Assembly: GCA_007118805.1 (NCBI GenBank)
Contig: SKQW01000204.1
Location: forward strand, 1-33,822
Direction: 5' to 3'
From: Rhodobiaceae bacterium
Lineage (GTDB): Bacteria; Pseudomonadota; Alphaproteobacteria; Rhizobiales; Tepidamorphaceae
DNA length: 33,822 nucleotides
Both the position numbers and the translations under genes were made by a program. Position 1 is the stretch's first letter, and each line of letters begins with the position of its first letter. The notes beneath the pieces are model-generated. The model made no database searches. It was not told the origin of the DNA and saw only the letters and a list, made by a program, of their open reading frames with translations. This document shows, in pieces, positions 1 to 9,029 of this stretch.

Positions 1-747
1 GACGGGCCGGGCGGATACCTGCTCACCGCGCGCGCCGAGGAGATGCGCCCGTTACTGCGGAACACGCTGGCAGGGGTCGGCGAACTGCTCGACGGCAGGG
101 CCTTCGATCCGATGCAGGCGGCCGGGACCGTGCGCCTCTTGATGGTGGATCTTGAGGCAGCAACTCTCGCCCCGCGCTTGATCGCCAGCCTCGCGGAACA
201 GGCGCCGGCGGTCGATCTTGAGGTCGTGCCCCCTGGGCCGCGGCCCGTGGCGGCCCTCGAAGCCGACGCCGTGGATGCCCTCGTCGGCGTTGTCGAGGAC
301 GCCCCTGCCGGAATCCGCAAACGCAGGCTCTACGAGGATGACTTCGTAACCCTGATGCGTGCCGAGCATCCCGCCGCGGGCCGGACGCTTTGTTTGGAAC
401 GTTACCTCGAACTGGATCATCTCGTGGTCAGCATAACCGGCGCCGGGCTGGCATGGGTTGATGCGGCCCTCGCCCGCTTGGGGAGGCAACGCCGGGTGAA
501 GGTGCGGGTCCCCAGCTTCTTCGCGGCCGTCGAAATCGCCGCGCGGTCCGATCTCGTCATGACGCTGCCGTCCAGCCTTGCTCGAACCGCCGCCAACATG
601 CGGCGCTTCGTGATGGCGCCGCCGCCGCTCGACCTCGGCAACGTGGCCATGAGCCTAGCCTGGCATGCGCGCCATCAGGACGCCCCACGGCATGTCTGGC
701 TGCGCAGGACCATCGTCGCGGCGATTGCCGATCTCGGGCTGTCGTGA
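1..747 (+). CDS. LysR-family transcriptional regulator, C-terminal part (5' truncated by window edge)
   Basis: Frame is open from base 1 (DGPGGYLLTARAEEMRPLLRNTL...), typical of the LysR linker followed by a substrate-binding domain; stop at 745-747. Confidence 0.75.
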   Translation, partial: DGPGGYLLTARAEEMRPLLRNTLAGVGELLDGRAFDPMQAAGTVRLLMVDLEAATLAPRLIASLAEQAPAVDLEVVPPGPRPVAALEADAVDALVGVVEDAPAGIRKRRLYEDDFVTLMRAEHPAAGRTLCLERYLELDHLVVSITGAGLAWVDAALARLGRQRRVKVRVPSFFAAVEIAARSDLVMTLPSSLARTAANMRRFVMAPPPLDLGNVAMSLAWHARHQDAPRHVWLRRTIVAAIADLGLS

Positions 748-774
748 TCGCGAATGACGCAGCCATAACGAAGC

Positions 775-809
775 AGGCCCGGAGCACGTCACCGTGCCTC
801 CGGGCCTTT
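775..809 (+). terminator. Rho-independent terminator after the LysR gene
   Basis: AGGCCCGGAGCACG-tcac-CGTGCCTCCGGGCCT then TTT; near-perfect 14-15 bp stem with one bulge. Confidence 0.8.
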
Positions 810-1016
810 CTCGCGAGCCCCCGAGCAGCGTGCCCCCCGCGAGCTTTCCAGTTTAAACATTAGCAGCTTGCCGGCCGCCGGGCTGTGACAGGAGCGCAAC
901 AGATCCGGCGAAACACGACGCGGGGGGCGGGCTTGCCCGAAAGGCCGGCGGCGTTCCCTTGAAAGCCCGTGCAGCCGCTGGCCGCAGAGCGCTGCGAACA
1001 GCACCCCGCTGGCGTC

Positions 1017-1910
1017 TCAATTGCGCATGACCATGCAGGCGCCGCCGGCGGCGCGCAGGTCGGCACAAACCGACTCCGCCTCCTGCCTCGTCTGCGTGCC
1101 GATGCGCACGGCAAAGAGCGGCCGATTGCCGCGCGCCGGCGCCCGGTGGCGCACCATGCTCGGCTCGCGGTCGCCAAGGACAGAAGGATACTCGCGTTGC
1201 AAGCGCCGATAGGTTGCTTGCGCCACGTCGCGCGAGAAATGCGCCGCAACCTGCACTCCCCACGGCAACACCGGTGCCGTCTCGAAGGGTGGCACCGCTG
1301 GGCTGGCCAGCAGGCCGGCCTGCACCAAACCGATACATGCCTCGGAAAAGGGCTTGTCGTCGTCGAGCGCCAGATCCGGCGGCTCGATTTCATTATCTCG
1401 CCAATCCTCCGCGCTCAGCCCGGTTATCACCCGCACGAAGTGCCGCGTCTCAAGCGGCAGCCCGGACTGTTGGGCAAGCCAGCGCCGCACACGGGCGGGG
1501 CCGGCATTGTAGCCGGCTGCGGCCAGCCCGATATTGCCGAAGGTCGCCGCCAGCTCCTCCAGATAGGCGGCGGATTCGGCAAGGGCGGTGGGGATGTCGA
1601 AAGGATCCTCCAGGGCACGTTCGCGCGCCGTGGCGGGCATGAACTGGGCGATACCCTGGGCTCCCTTCGGGCTGACGGCGTATTGGTTGAACCGGCTTTC
1701 CTGCCAGATCAGGCGCGCCAGAAACGCCGGCGGCAGGCCGCGGTCCTCGGCATTCGTTTCGATGAGGTCGCAGACGTCCGAAGCACCAAATTCATCCGCC
1801 TCCTCCGACTCCGCCGCGATCGTCTCCGGCCCCGAGATCGCCACGAACAGGCCAAGGGCCAAGACCAATAACGTCCAACGTACCTCCCACCGCGTCGGTC
1901 GTCGGGCCAT
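1017..1910 (-). CDS. Lytic murein transglycosylase (SLT domain) with C-terminal SPOR-like segment
   Basis: IWQESRFNQYAVSPKGAQGIAQFMPATA and AAGYNAGPARVRRWL are SLT goose-type lysozyme motifs; N-terminal signal/TM; C-terminus FAVRIGTQTRQEAESVCADLRAAGGACMVMRN resembles SPOR. Confidence 0.88.
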   Translation of the reverse strand: MARRPTRWEVRWTLLVLALGLFVAISGPETIAAESEEADEFGASDVCDLIETNAEDRGLPPAFLARLIWQESRFNQYAVSPKGAQGIAQFMPATARERALEDPFDIPTALAESAAYLEELAATFGNIGLAAAGYNAGPARVRRWLAQQSGLPLETRHFVRVITGLSAEDWRDNEIEPPDLALDDDKPFSEACIGLVQAGLLASPAVPPFETAPVLPWGVQVAAHFSRDVAQATYRRLQREYPSVLGDREPSMVRHRAPARGNRPLFAVRIGTQTRQEAESVCADLRAAGGACMVMRN

Positions 1911-2123
1911 GGCGACACCCCTATCACGCGAGTTCGACTGAACCCCAGCCTGCCCTGCACGGTTCCACTAGTCGGCCCGTCAAGCGCTAAGCTTCATCAT
2001 TCTATCATGCTCATCGGTACGCAACTGAGTCGCTTGACGCCGACGCTTCCGCCATTGACGCTGCAAGCACGGTTTGGCGGGAATGCGACTCGGCGCGTCC
2101 CGGCAGCTATGTCAGGAGTCGAG

Positions 2124-3224
2124 ATGGCAAGTTGGGGCCGGCCGCCGGCAAGTGTCGTCCTGTTCATCGCTATCGTGGCCGGGGTTGCTGCATGGATCGG
2201 CAGCGGCATGCTGCAGCGCGATCCGCCGACTGCCCCTACAGCCGAAGAACGGCCGCCCGTCACGGTTGCGGCGCGATGGAGCGAGGCTGAACCGATCGAG
2301 CGACGCCTGACGCTCTATGGAGATATCGTCCCGAACCAGATCGTCCTGGTGCGCGCCGAGGTCGCAGGCAGAGTGGCGGAGATGGCCACCGCAAGAGGTG
2401 AGTTAGTCGAACCGAACGAGGCGTTGGCCAGGCTGGCCCCAGGCGACCGCCCGGCGCGCCTGCGTCGCGCCCAGGCTCAGCTCTCCCAGGCCAGGCGCGA
2501 GTACCAGACGGCAACGCAGCTTGTCGAACGCGACGCGGCCCCGGCGATTCGGCTGGATACTGCGGAGGCCGAACTGGAGGCAGCCGAGGCCGAGGTTGAG
2601 GCAATCGAGGTCGAGGTCGAGAACCTCACCTTACGCGCCCCGATCGCGGGCGTGGTCAACCGGCTCATTGCCGAAGTGGGAGATTTCGTGCCGGTGGGCG
2701 GCGAAGCTGTAGAGATCGTCGACAATGATCCGCTCATCGCCGTCGTCCAGGTCCCGCAGCATTCGGTGGCCCGGGTGCGCGCGGGCGGGGAGGCGAACAT
2801 TACTATTACCGGTCGGGGCACAGTCGCGGGAGATGTGCGGTCCGTGGCGCCGCTTGCCGATGCCGAAACCCGCACCTTCCGCGTCGAGATCGAGATCCCC
2901 AATGCCGACCGACAACTACCCTCAGGCGTCAGCGCAGAGGTCATCATCCCGACGGAGACGGTGCTCGCCCATAGCATTTCCCCGGCTATCGTCTCCTTGA
3001 ATGATCGGGGCGAGACCGGTGTCTTTGCGGTCGACGACGCCAATACCGTGGTCTTCCACCCAATCCAACTGGTGCGGGCCGAGGAAAACGGCATCTGGAT
3101 TACCGGCCCGCCGGATCGCGCCCGACTGATCACTGCCCGCCCCGGCTTCGTCACCGAGGGACAGCAGGTGAACGCGCGCGACCCCGATGAGGTCGCCGAC
3201 GGGTTGACCGCTCCAGGCAGCTGA
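2124..3224 (+). CDS. RND efflux transporter periplasmic adaptor (MFP/HlyD-like)
   Basis: N-terminal TM, biotinyl-lipoyl halves (LTLYGDIVPNQIVLVRAEVAGRVAEM; LRAPIAGVVNRLIAEVGDFVPVGG), coiled-coil hairpin between them. AGGAG upstream of the ATG at 2124; the ORF track opens at 2007. Confidence 0.88.
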   Translation: MASWGRPPASVVLFIAIVAGVAAWIGSGMLQRDPPTAPTAEERPPVTVAARWSEAEPIERRLTLYGDIVPNQIVLVRAEVAGRVAEMATARGELVEPNEALARLAPGDRPARLRRAQAQLSQARREYQTATQLVERDAAPAIRLDTAEAELEAAEAEVEAIEVEVENLTLRAPIAGVVNRLIAEVGDFVPVGGEAVEIVDNDPLIAVVQVPQHSVARVRAGGEANITITGRGTVAGDVRSVAPLADAETRTFRVEIEIPNADRQLPSGVSAEVIIPTETVLAHSISPAIVSLNDRGETGVFAVDDANTVVFHPIQLVRAEENGIWITGPPDRARLITARPGFVTEGQQVNARDPDEVADGLTAPGS

Positions 3225-3226
3225 AG

Positions 3227-6200
3227 ATGCACACGCTCATCGCCGGCGCGTTCTCTCGCCCAACCGCCACAGTCATGGTGCTGCTCCTGCTCCTGCTCGG
3301 CGGCGCCTACTCCTATGTCACGATACCGAAGGAAGCGGCCCCGGACATCGAGATCCCGATGTTCACGGTAAACGTCACCTATTCGGGCATTTCGGCCGAA
3401 GACAGCGCCCGGCTCCTCGTCCGGCCGATCGAGCGTCAGCTGCAGGGACTGCAAGGTCTGCGGCGCATAACCGCGCGTGCCGGCGAGGGCTTTGCCGATA
3501 TTCGGGTGGAATTCGACCCGGGAGGCAACCAGCAGCAGGCCCTTATGGACGTCCGCGACGCCGTCGAGATCGCGGAAGCCGACCTTCCCCCAGGCGCCGA
3601 CGAGCCGCGCGTTGCCGAGATCGACCTGTCGCTCTTTCCGGTGATTACCGCCACGCTGTCCGGCGCGGTCTCCGAACGCGCGCTGCTGACGATCGCGCGC
3701 AATCTCCGCGACCGCATTGAATCCCTACCCGGCGTTCTGGAGGTCGCGATCGCCGGCGATCGCGACGATCTGATGGAAATCCTGGTTGATCCGCTCGCCG
3801 TGGAATCCTATCGGATCTCCTATGGCGACGTCGTCCAGGCGGTTGAGCGCAACAACCAGCTCATCGCCGCGGGCGCGCTGGCCACCGGCGCGGGCCGCAT
3901 TCCTATCACCGTGCCGGGCGTAATCGAGGACATGGGCGATGTCCTCAACACCGCAGTTCTGGTGCGAAACGGAACCGTCGTGCGACTGAGCGACGTCGCG
4001 ACGGTTCGGCAGACCTACCGGGATCCGACGAGTTTTGCCAGGCTCAACGGCGAACCGACCATCGCACTGGAGATCCGCAAGTCTGCCGGGGCCAATATCA
4101 TCGAGACGGTCAACGCAGCCCGACGCGTCATCGCCGAGGATCAGCAAGACTGGCCCGAGTCGATCCAGGTCAATTATTTGCAGGACCTGTCGGCCGACAT
4201 CTCGGACCTGTTGGGCGACCTTCAAAACAATGTCATTGCGGCAATTCTGTTCGTGATGCTGACAGTCGTGCTGGCGCTGGGCGTCAGAGCCTCGATTCTG
4301 GTTGCGGTCGCCATTCCCGGTGCTTTCCTATCGGGAATCCTTGCTGTCCATGCCCTCGGCTTCACCCTCAACATTGTCGTCTTGTTTGCGCTGATCCTCG
4401 TCATCGGCATGCTGGTCGACGGGGCCATCGTCGTCGTCGAACTCGCCGAACGCCATCTGGCGAACGGAGCGACACGCGTCGAGGCGTTCCGGCGCGCGGC
4501 AACACGCATGGCGTGGCCGATTACCGCCGCCATCGCCACCACGCTCGCGGTATTCGTGTCGCTGCTGTTCTGGCCTGGCGTGGCCGGACAGTTCATGCGC
4601 TTTCTGCCGGCCACGGTGATCGTCACGCTCATTGCCTCACTACTGATGGCCCTTGTCTTCGTGCCTGTCGCGGGCAGCCTGATGCGGGCCCAGCGGGACG
4701 CGGAGCGCACACCTGAGCATCAGGCGCCGGGCTTTGCACCCGAAGTAGAACGTCCAACGAACTGGGTTTACGAACGAAGCCTCCGGTTTCTCGTCCGGCG
4801 GCCGGGCTTAGCGTTCGTCGGAACACTGGGGGCGCTGGTCGTGATGTATCTCGCCTATGCCACCTATGGTCGGGGCGTCGACTTCTTCCCTCAGGTCGAA
4901 CCGCAATTCGCCCAGGTCCAGATTCAAAGCCAGGGCAATTTGTCGATCTGGGAGGCCGATGCGCTGGTGCGCCGCGTTGAGCGCGAACTGGTTGACCTGC
5001 CTGAAGTGAATGTCCTCTATACGCGCACGATTGGCACAGTCCAGGCGCGCCTGGGCGCGAATGTCTCCGAGGATGTCATCGGGATAATCCAGCTCGATCT
5101 GATCGACTGGCGATTGCGGCGGCCGGCCACAGCATTGACCGAGGAACTCAGGGAGCTCCTGGGCAACGTGCCGGGGCTGGCAGTGTCGATCCGAGAGCAG
5201 GAGCGTGGGCCAGGTTCCGGCCTGCCCGTGGAGATACAGGTTGGCTCAAGGCAGGCGGATCTCATCCTTCCGGCCCTAGATCAGCTTCGCAACCTGATGA
5301 CCGAGATCGGGGGATTCGTCGACGTATCCGACGATCGGCCGCTTGCCGGCGTCCAGATCGATGTCAGCGTCAACCGCGAGGAAGCCGCCCGTTACGGCGC
5401 CGACGTTGCGACGCTCGGCGGAGCAATTCAACTCCTCACGCAGGGCGTTCTGCTTGGGACATATCTGCCCGAGTTCGCCGACGAAGAGGTCGAGATCCGC
5501 CTCCGTTTTCCGCCGGGTGAGCGCAATGTGGGCCAGCTTGCCAATCTGCGGGTCCTGACCGAGCGGGGCCTCGTTCCCGTCGTCAACTTCGTCACGATGG
5601 AGCCGGCGCCGCTCACCGGCCTTGTCACCCGCGTCGACGGCCAGCGCGTACACACCATCGAGGCCGACGTCGCACCGGGGCATCTGGTCACCGAACGTGT
5701 CGAGGCGCTGCAGGCAGCGATCGCGGAAGCAGACATCGATCCGCGCGTTTCGATTGCATTCCGGGGTCAGGTCGAGGATCAGGCCGAAGCCGGCAACTTC
5801 CTCGTAATCGCCTTTTTCGTCGCGCTGTCCCTGATGCTGCTCATACTCGTCGTGCAATTCAACAGCCTGTTCCAGGCATTCCTGGTTCTCAGCGCCATCA
5901 TTTTCTCCACGGCCGGCGTACTGCTTGGCCTCCTGGTGCGTCAGGAGCCCTTCAGCATCGTCATGAGCGGAATGGGCGTGATCGCGCTGGCCGGGATCGT
6001 GGTGAACAACAACATCGTGCTTATCGACGCCTATAACGAGCACAGGGAGAAGGGACTGGCCTCGGTTGACGCGGCAATGCGCGCCGGTGCTGAACGTTTT
6101 CGCCCGGTTGTTCTCACGGCGATCACCACGATCGTCGGACTGATGCCGATGGCGCTGGCCCTGACTATCGACTTTGCTGGGCGAGACGCCTATTTCGGGG

Positions 6201-6352
6201 CGCCGTCGACTCAATACTGGGTCCAGCTTGCGACCGCCATCATCGGCGGACTGTCCGTTGCCACGCTGGTTACTGTCTTCTTGACGCCGAGCATGCTGGC
6301 CTGGTGGGACCGCGAGCACGAGCCGGCCGTCGGCGCAAAAGGCCTCCATTGA
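3227..6352 (+). CDS. RND efflux transporter permease (AcrB/HAE1-like)
   Basis: 1041 aa; RND duplicated architecture, TM4 GMLVDGAIVVVE, TM10 GIVVNNNIVLIDAYNEH; starts 2 nt after the adaptor stop. Confidence 0.93.
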   Translation: MHTLIAGAFSRPTATVMVLLLLLLGGAYSYVTIPKEAAPDIEIPMFTVNVTYSGISAEDSARLLVRPIERQLQGLQGLRRITARAGEGFADIRVEFDPGGNQQQALMDVRDAVEIAEADLPPGADEPRVAEIDLSLFPVITATLSGAVSERALLTIARNLRDRIESLPGVLEVAIAGDRDDLMEILVDPLAVESYRISYGDVVQAVERNNQLIAAGALATGAGRIPITVPGVIEDMGDVLNTAVLVRNGTVVRLSDVATVRQTYRDPTSFARLNGEPTIALEIRKSAGANIIETVNAARRVIAEDQQDWPESIQVNYLQDLSADISDLLGDLQNNVIAAILFVMLTVVLALGVRASILVAVAIPGAFLSGILAVHALGFTLNIVVLFALILVIGMLVDGAIVVVELAERHLANGATRVEAFRRAATRMAWPITAAIATTLAVFVSLLFWPGVAGQFMRFLPATVIVTLIASLLMALVFVPVAGSLMRAQRDAERTPEHQAPGFAPEVERPTNWVYERSLRFLVRRPGLAFVGTLGALVVMYLAYATYGRGVDFFPQVEPQFAQVQIQSQGNLSIWEADALVRRVERELVDLPEVNVLYTRTIGTVQARLGANVSEDVIGIIQLDLIDWRLRRPATALTEELRELLGNVPGLAVSIREQERGPGSGLPVEIQVGSRQADLILPALDQLRNLMTEIGGFVDVSDDRPLAGVQIDVSVNREEAARYGADVATLGGAIQLLTQGVLLGTYLPEFADEEVEIRLRFPPGERNVGQLANLRVLTERGLVPVVNFVTMEPAPLTGLVTRVDGQRVHTIEADVAPGHLVTERVEALQAAIAEADIDPRVSIAFRGQVEDQAEAGNFLVIAFFVALSLMLLILVVQFNSLFQAFLVLSAIIFSTAGVLLGLLVRQEPFSIVMSGMGVIALAGIVVNNNIVLIDAYNEHREKGLASVDAAMRAGAERFRPVVLTAITTIVGLMPMALALTIDFAGRDAYFGAPSTQYWVQLATAIIGGLSVATLVTVFLTPSMLAWWDREHEPAVGAKGLH

Positions 6353-6422
6353 GCGGTCGCACGAAACAATTCCACCTTTCGCGAATTGTTGTGACAAGCA
6401 TCAATCCGCAGAGGCCCCACTC

Positions 6423-6497
6423 ATGCACAATATTTTCTACATCATCGGTGTGATCGTTGTGATCCTCTTGATTCTGTCCTTTCTGGGTTTGCGCTAG
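6423..6497 (+). CDS. 24-aa single-TM small membrane protein (not in the ORF track)
   Basis: ATG...TAG encodes MHNIFYIIGVIVVILLILSFLGLR; GAGG (6411-6414) 8 nt upstream; strongly hydrophobic with a terminal Arg. Confidence 0.6.
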   Translation: MHNIFYIIGVIVVILLILSFLGLR

Positions 6498-6661
6498 GAG
6501 CCGGTTTGACGATCGGGTGGGCTGCATCGCCACCCCTAGTGACACGCAGAATGGTCATTTCCGTTATCGCCGTGGAGGTCGCCAGCGGCATCGCCGATTG
6601 ACGCGTCCTTCCCGGTGCCTATGCTTTCCGGCGCCGCGCCCACTGGGAGGATCACTGAGCC

Positions 6662-7258
6662 ATGCGTCTGCGCCACAACACCACCTCGCCCTTCGTCCGC
6701 AAGGTCATGGTCGTCGCCAAGGAACTCGGGGCCGATGGCGAGATGGACCTCGTGCCGACCGATGTCTGGGCGCCTGATAGCGACATTTCGAACGACAATC
6801 CGCTCAAGAAGGTTCCCGCATTGATGACCGACGAAGGCACCTTCGTCGACTCCTCGCTCATCTGCCGCTATTTGAACGCGCGGGCGGGCGGCGCCCTGGT
6901 GCCCCATGACGGCCAGGGCTGGCGCACGCTTCAGCTCTATGAACTCGCCGACGGCATCATGGAGGCAACCGTCGCCTGCGTCGTCGAGACGCTCCGGCGC
7001 GAGAAGGAGCAGATCTCCGCCCCGCTCCTCAAGCGGCACAAGGCGCGCATTCGCGACACCCTCGAGGCGATCGAAAGCGATTACGCCTTGGACCCCGAAA
7101 CGGTCGACATCGCCACGATTACCCTGGGGGTCGCCCTCGGCTATCTCGACTTCCGCCTGCCCGATTTCGACTGGCGCACCGGCCATCCTCGGCTGACCGC
7201 CTTCTATGAGGGCTTTTCGGCCCGGCCCTCCATGCAGGCCACGATTCCCCACGGCTGA
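6662..7258 (+). CDS. Glutathione S-transferase family protein
   Basis: N-terminal thioredoxin-like fold MRLRHNTTSPFVRKVMVVAKELG...NPLKKVPALMTDEGTFVDSSLICRYL; GST C-terminal helical region. Confidence 0.88.
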   Translation: MRLRHNTTSPFVRKVMVVAKELGADGEMDLVPTDVWAPDSDISNDNPLKKVPALMTDEGTFVDSSLICRYLNARAGGALVPHDGQGWRTLQLYELADGIMEATVACVVETLRREKEQISAPLLKRHKARIRDTLEAIESDYALDPETVDIATITLGVALGYLDFRLPDFDWRTGHPRLTAFYEGFSARPSMQATIPHG

Positions 7259-7265
7259 CGGCCGA

Positions 7266-8090
7266 TCACGGCAGGTCTGACCTGGCGCGCTGCTGCCAGA
7301 CCTCGACGAGCCGTGACAGGATGCCCGCGGCAAGGAACAGGACGAACGCCACCACGACGATCGACGGGCCGGCCGGCGTATCCCAGGTCAGGGAGGCGTT
7401 CAGTCCGCCGATAACGGCAAGCGCCCCGAATGCCGCCGCCCAGGCGGCCATGCCCTCCGGCGTCACGGCAAAGCTGCGCGCCGCTGCGGCGGGAATGATG
7501 AGAAGGGCGGTGACCAGGAGCACCCCGACGATCTTCATGGCGATCGCCACGACGAGCGCAATCAGCAGCATGTAGACGAGTTCGACGAGTCCTGCCCTGA
7601 CGCCCTCGGCGCGGGCCAGGTCCCGGTCGACCGTCAGCGCCACCAGCGGCCGCCAGATGGCGGCGAGCAGCCCCAGCGCGACCACGCCGCCGCCCCAGAT
7701 GAAGTAGAGGTCCACGCGGCCCACCGCCAGCACGTCGCCGAACAGATATCCGATCAGGTCGATCCGCACCCATGCCATGAAGGCCAGCACGACAAGGCCG
7801 ATCGCCAAGGCGGAATGCGACAGGATCCCCAAAACGGTGTCACCGCCGATGCGGGCAAGCCGAAGCAAGCCGATGAGCAGCAGCGCAACCAAGAGCGTTA
7901 CGACGAAGACGCCCACAGTGGGGCCAATGCCGGCGAGAAAGCCGAATGCGACGCCAAGCAGGGCGGCATGCGCGGTGGTGTCGCCGAAATAGGCCATGCG
8001 GCGCCAGACGATGAAGCAGCCAAGCGGGCCGGCAACGAGGGCCACGCCAATCCCGGCGATGATCGCCCGATAGAAGAAGTCGTCAAGCAT
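7266..8090 (-). CDS. znuB: Zinc ABC transporter permease
   Basis: ABC-3 type polytopic permease (MLDDFFYRAIIAGIGVALVAGPLGCFIVWRRMAYFGDTTAHAALLGVA); next to ABC ATPase and His-rich SBP. Confidence 0.92.
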   Translation of the reverse strand: MLDDFFYRAIIAGIGVALVAGPLGCFIVWRRMAYFGDTTAHAALLGVAFGFLAGIGPTVGVFVVTLLVALLLIGLLRLARIGGDTVLGILSHSALAIGLVVLAFMAWVRIDLIGYLFGDVLAVGRVDLYFIWGGGVVALGLLAAIWRPLVALTVDRDLARAEGVRAGLVELVYMLLIALVVAIAMKIVGVLLVTALLIIPAAAARSFAVTPEGMAAWAAAFGALAVIGGLNASLTWDTPAGPSIVVVAFVLFLAAGILSRLVEVWQQRARSDLP

Positions 8091-8114
8091 GATGCCCGCC
8101 GTCGCCGAGGACCG

Positions 8115-8927
8115 TCATCGCGCGGTTTCGGCCTTCGTCCGATTGCGCGGATGATGATGTATCACCTCGCCGGCCGGATCATGGCTGTGATCGTGCTCAT
8201 GGGTATAAAGCGCCAGCGCCTCCGAAGCGCGAGGGCCGAACAGGCGCAGATACTCGGGGTGATGCTGCACGTCGTGGGGGACACCGGTGCAGCAGACATG
8301 TCCGCTCAAGCAGACGACGCGGTCGGTCTCGCGCATCACCACATGCAGATCGTGGCTCACCAGCACGATCCCGCAACCAAGGCGTTCGCGCAGCCCGGCG
8401 ATCAGCCGATACAGCTCGACCTGCCCGCCGAAGTCGACGCTCTGGACCGGTTCGTCGAGCATCAGCAGATCCGGGCGGCCCAGGAGGGCCCGGGCAATCA
8501 GGACGCGCTGGAACTCTCCGCCCGACAGCTGCTGCACGCCGGCATCGATGAGATGGGCAACGCCGGTCTCACCCAGCGCCGCCAAGAGATCGGCCCTGCG
8601 CACGCGCCGCGTAAGGGTCATCAGCCGGGCCACGGTCAAGGGCAGCGTGCGATCGATGGTCAGGCGCTGGGGGACGTATCCCAGCTTGAGACCGGCCCGA
8701 CGCACCACCTGGCCGGCGCTCGCGGCCTCGATCCCGAGCAGCGTGCGGATCAGCGTCGTCTTGCCCCCGCCATTCGGCCCCACGATTGACAGGATCTCGC
8801 GCGGCCGGACTTTCAGGTTCACGTCATGGATCAGCCAGCGGCCATCCCGGCGCACGCCCAAACCGTTCGCGGCCAATAAAGGCTCGGCGCGCCCGGCTTC
8901 GGACGCGCGCCCTGCATGTTCGTTCAT
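8115..8927 (-). CDS. znuC: Zinc ABC transporter ATP-binding protein
   Basis: Walker A GPNGGGKTT, signature LSGGEFQRVLIARAL, Walker B LLMLDEPVQSVD; located with znuA/znuB. Confidence 0.92.
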   Translation of the reverse strand: MNEHAGRASEAGRAEPLLAANGLGVRRDGRWLIHDVNLKVRPREILSIVGPNGGGKTTLIRTLLGIEAASAGQVVRRAGLKLGYVPQRLTIDRTLPLTVARLMTLTRRVRRADLLAALGETGVAHLIDAGVQQLSGGEFQRVLIARALLGRPDLLMLDEPVQSVDFGGQVELYRLIAGLRERLGCGIVLVSHDLHVVMRETDRVVCLSGHVCCTGVPHDVQHHPEYLRLFGPRASEALALYTHEHDHSHDPAGEVIHHHPRNRTKAETAR

Positions 8928-8951
8928 CGCAACTTACCGGCACACTATCGC

Positions 8952-8980
8952 TTGAGAGGCGGCAATTGTTATACTATAAC
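8952..8980 (+). promoter_or_regulatory. Candidate sigma70-like promoter for znuA (TTGAGA-N17-TATAAC)
   Basis: -35 TTGAGA 8952-8957, 17-nt spacer, -10 TATAAC 8975-8980, about 50 nt upstream of the znuA ATG. Confidence 0.55.
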
Positions 8981-8981
8981 A
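8967..8981. promoter_or_regulatory. Candidate Zur operator
   Basis: TGTTATA-C-TATAACA is a perfect 7-1-7 palindrome in the znuC/znuA divergent region, resembling the TGTTATAnTATAACA type of Zur box; a further half-site GTATAACA lies at 8991-8998. Confidence 0.75.
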
Positions 8982-9029
8982 TTTGCATCAGTATAACAAA
9001 CCGACGGCACACTGTAGAGAGGGATATCC

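Noticed and set aside
5276-6397. 373-aa minus-strand ORF antisense to the RND permease
   Set aside because: Shadow ORF; His/Asp/Gln/Arg-rich translation without domain features.
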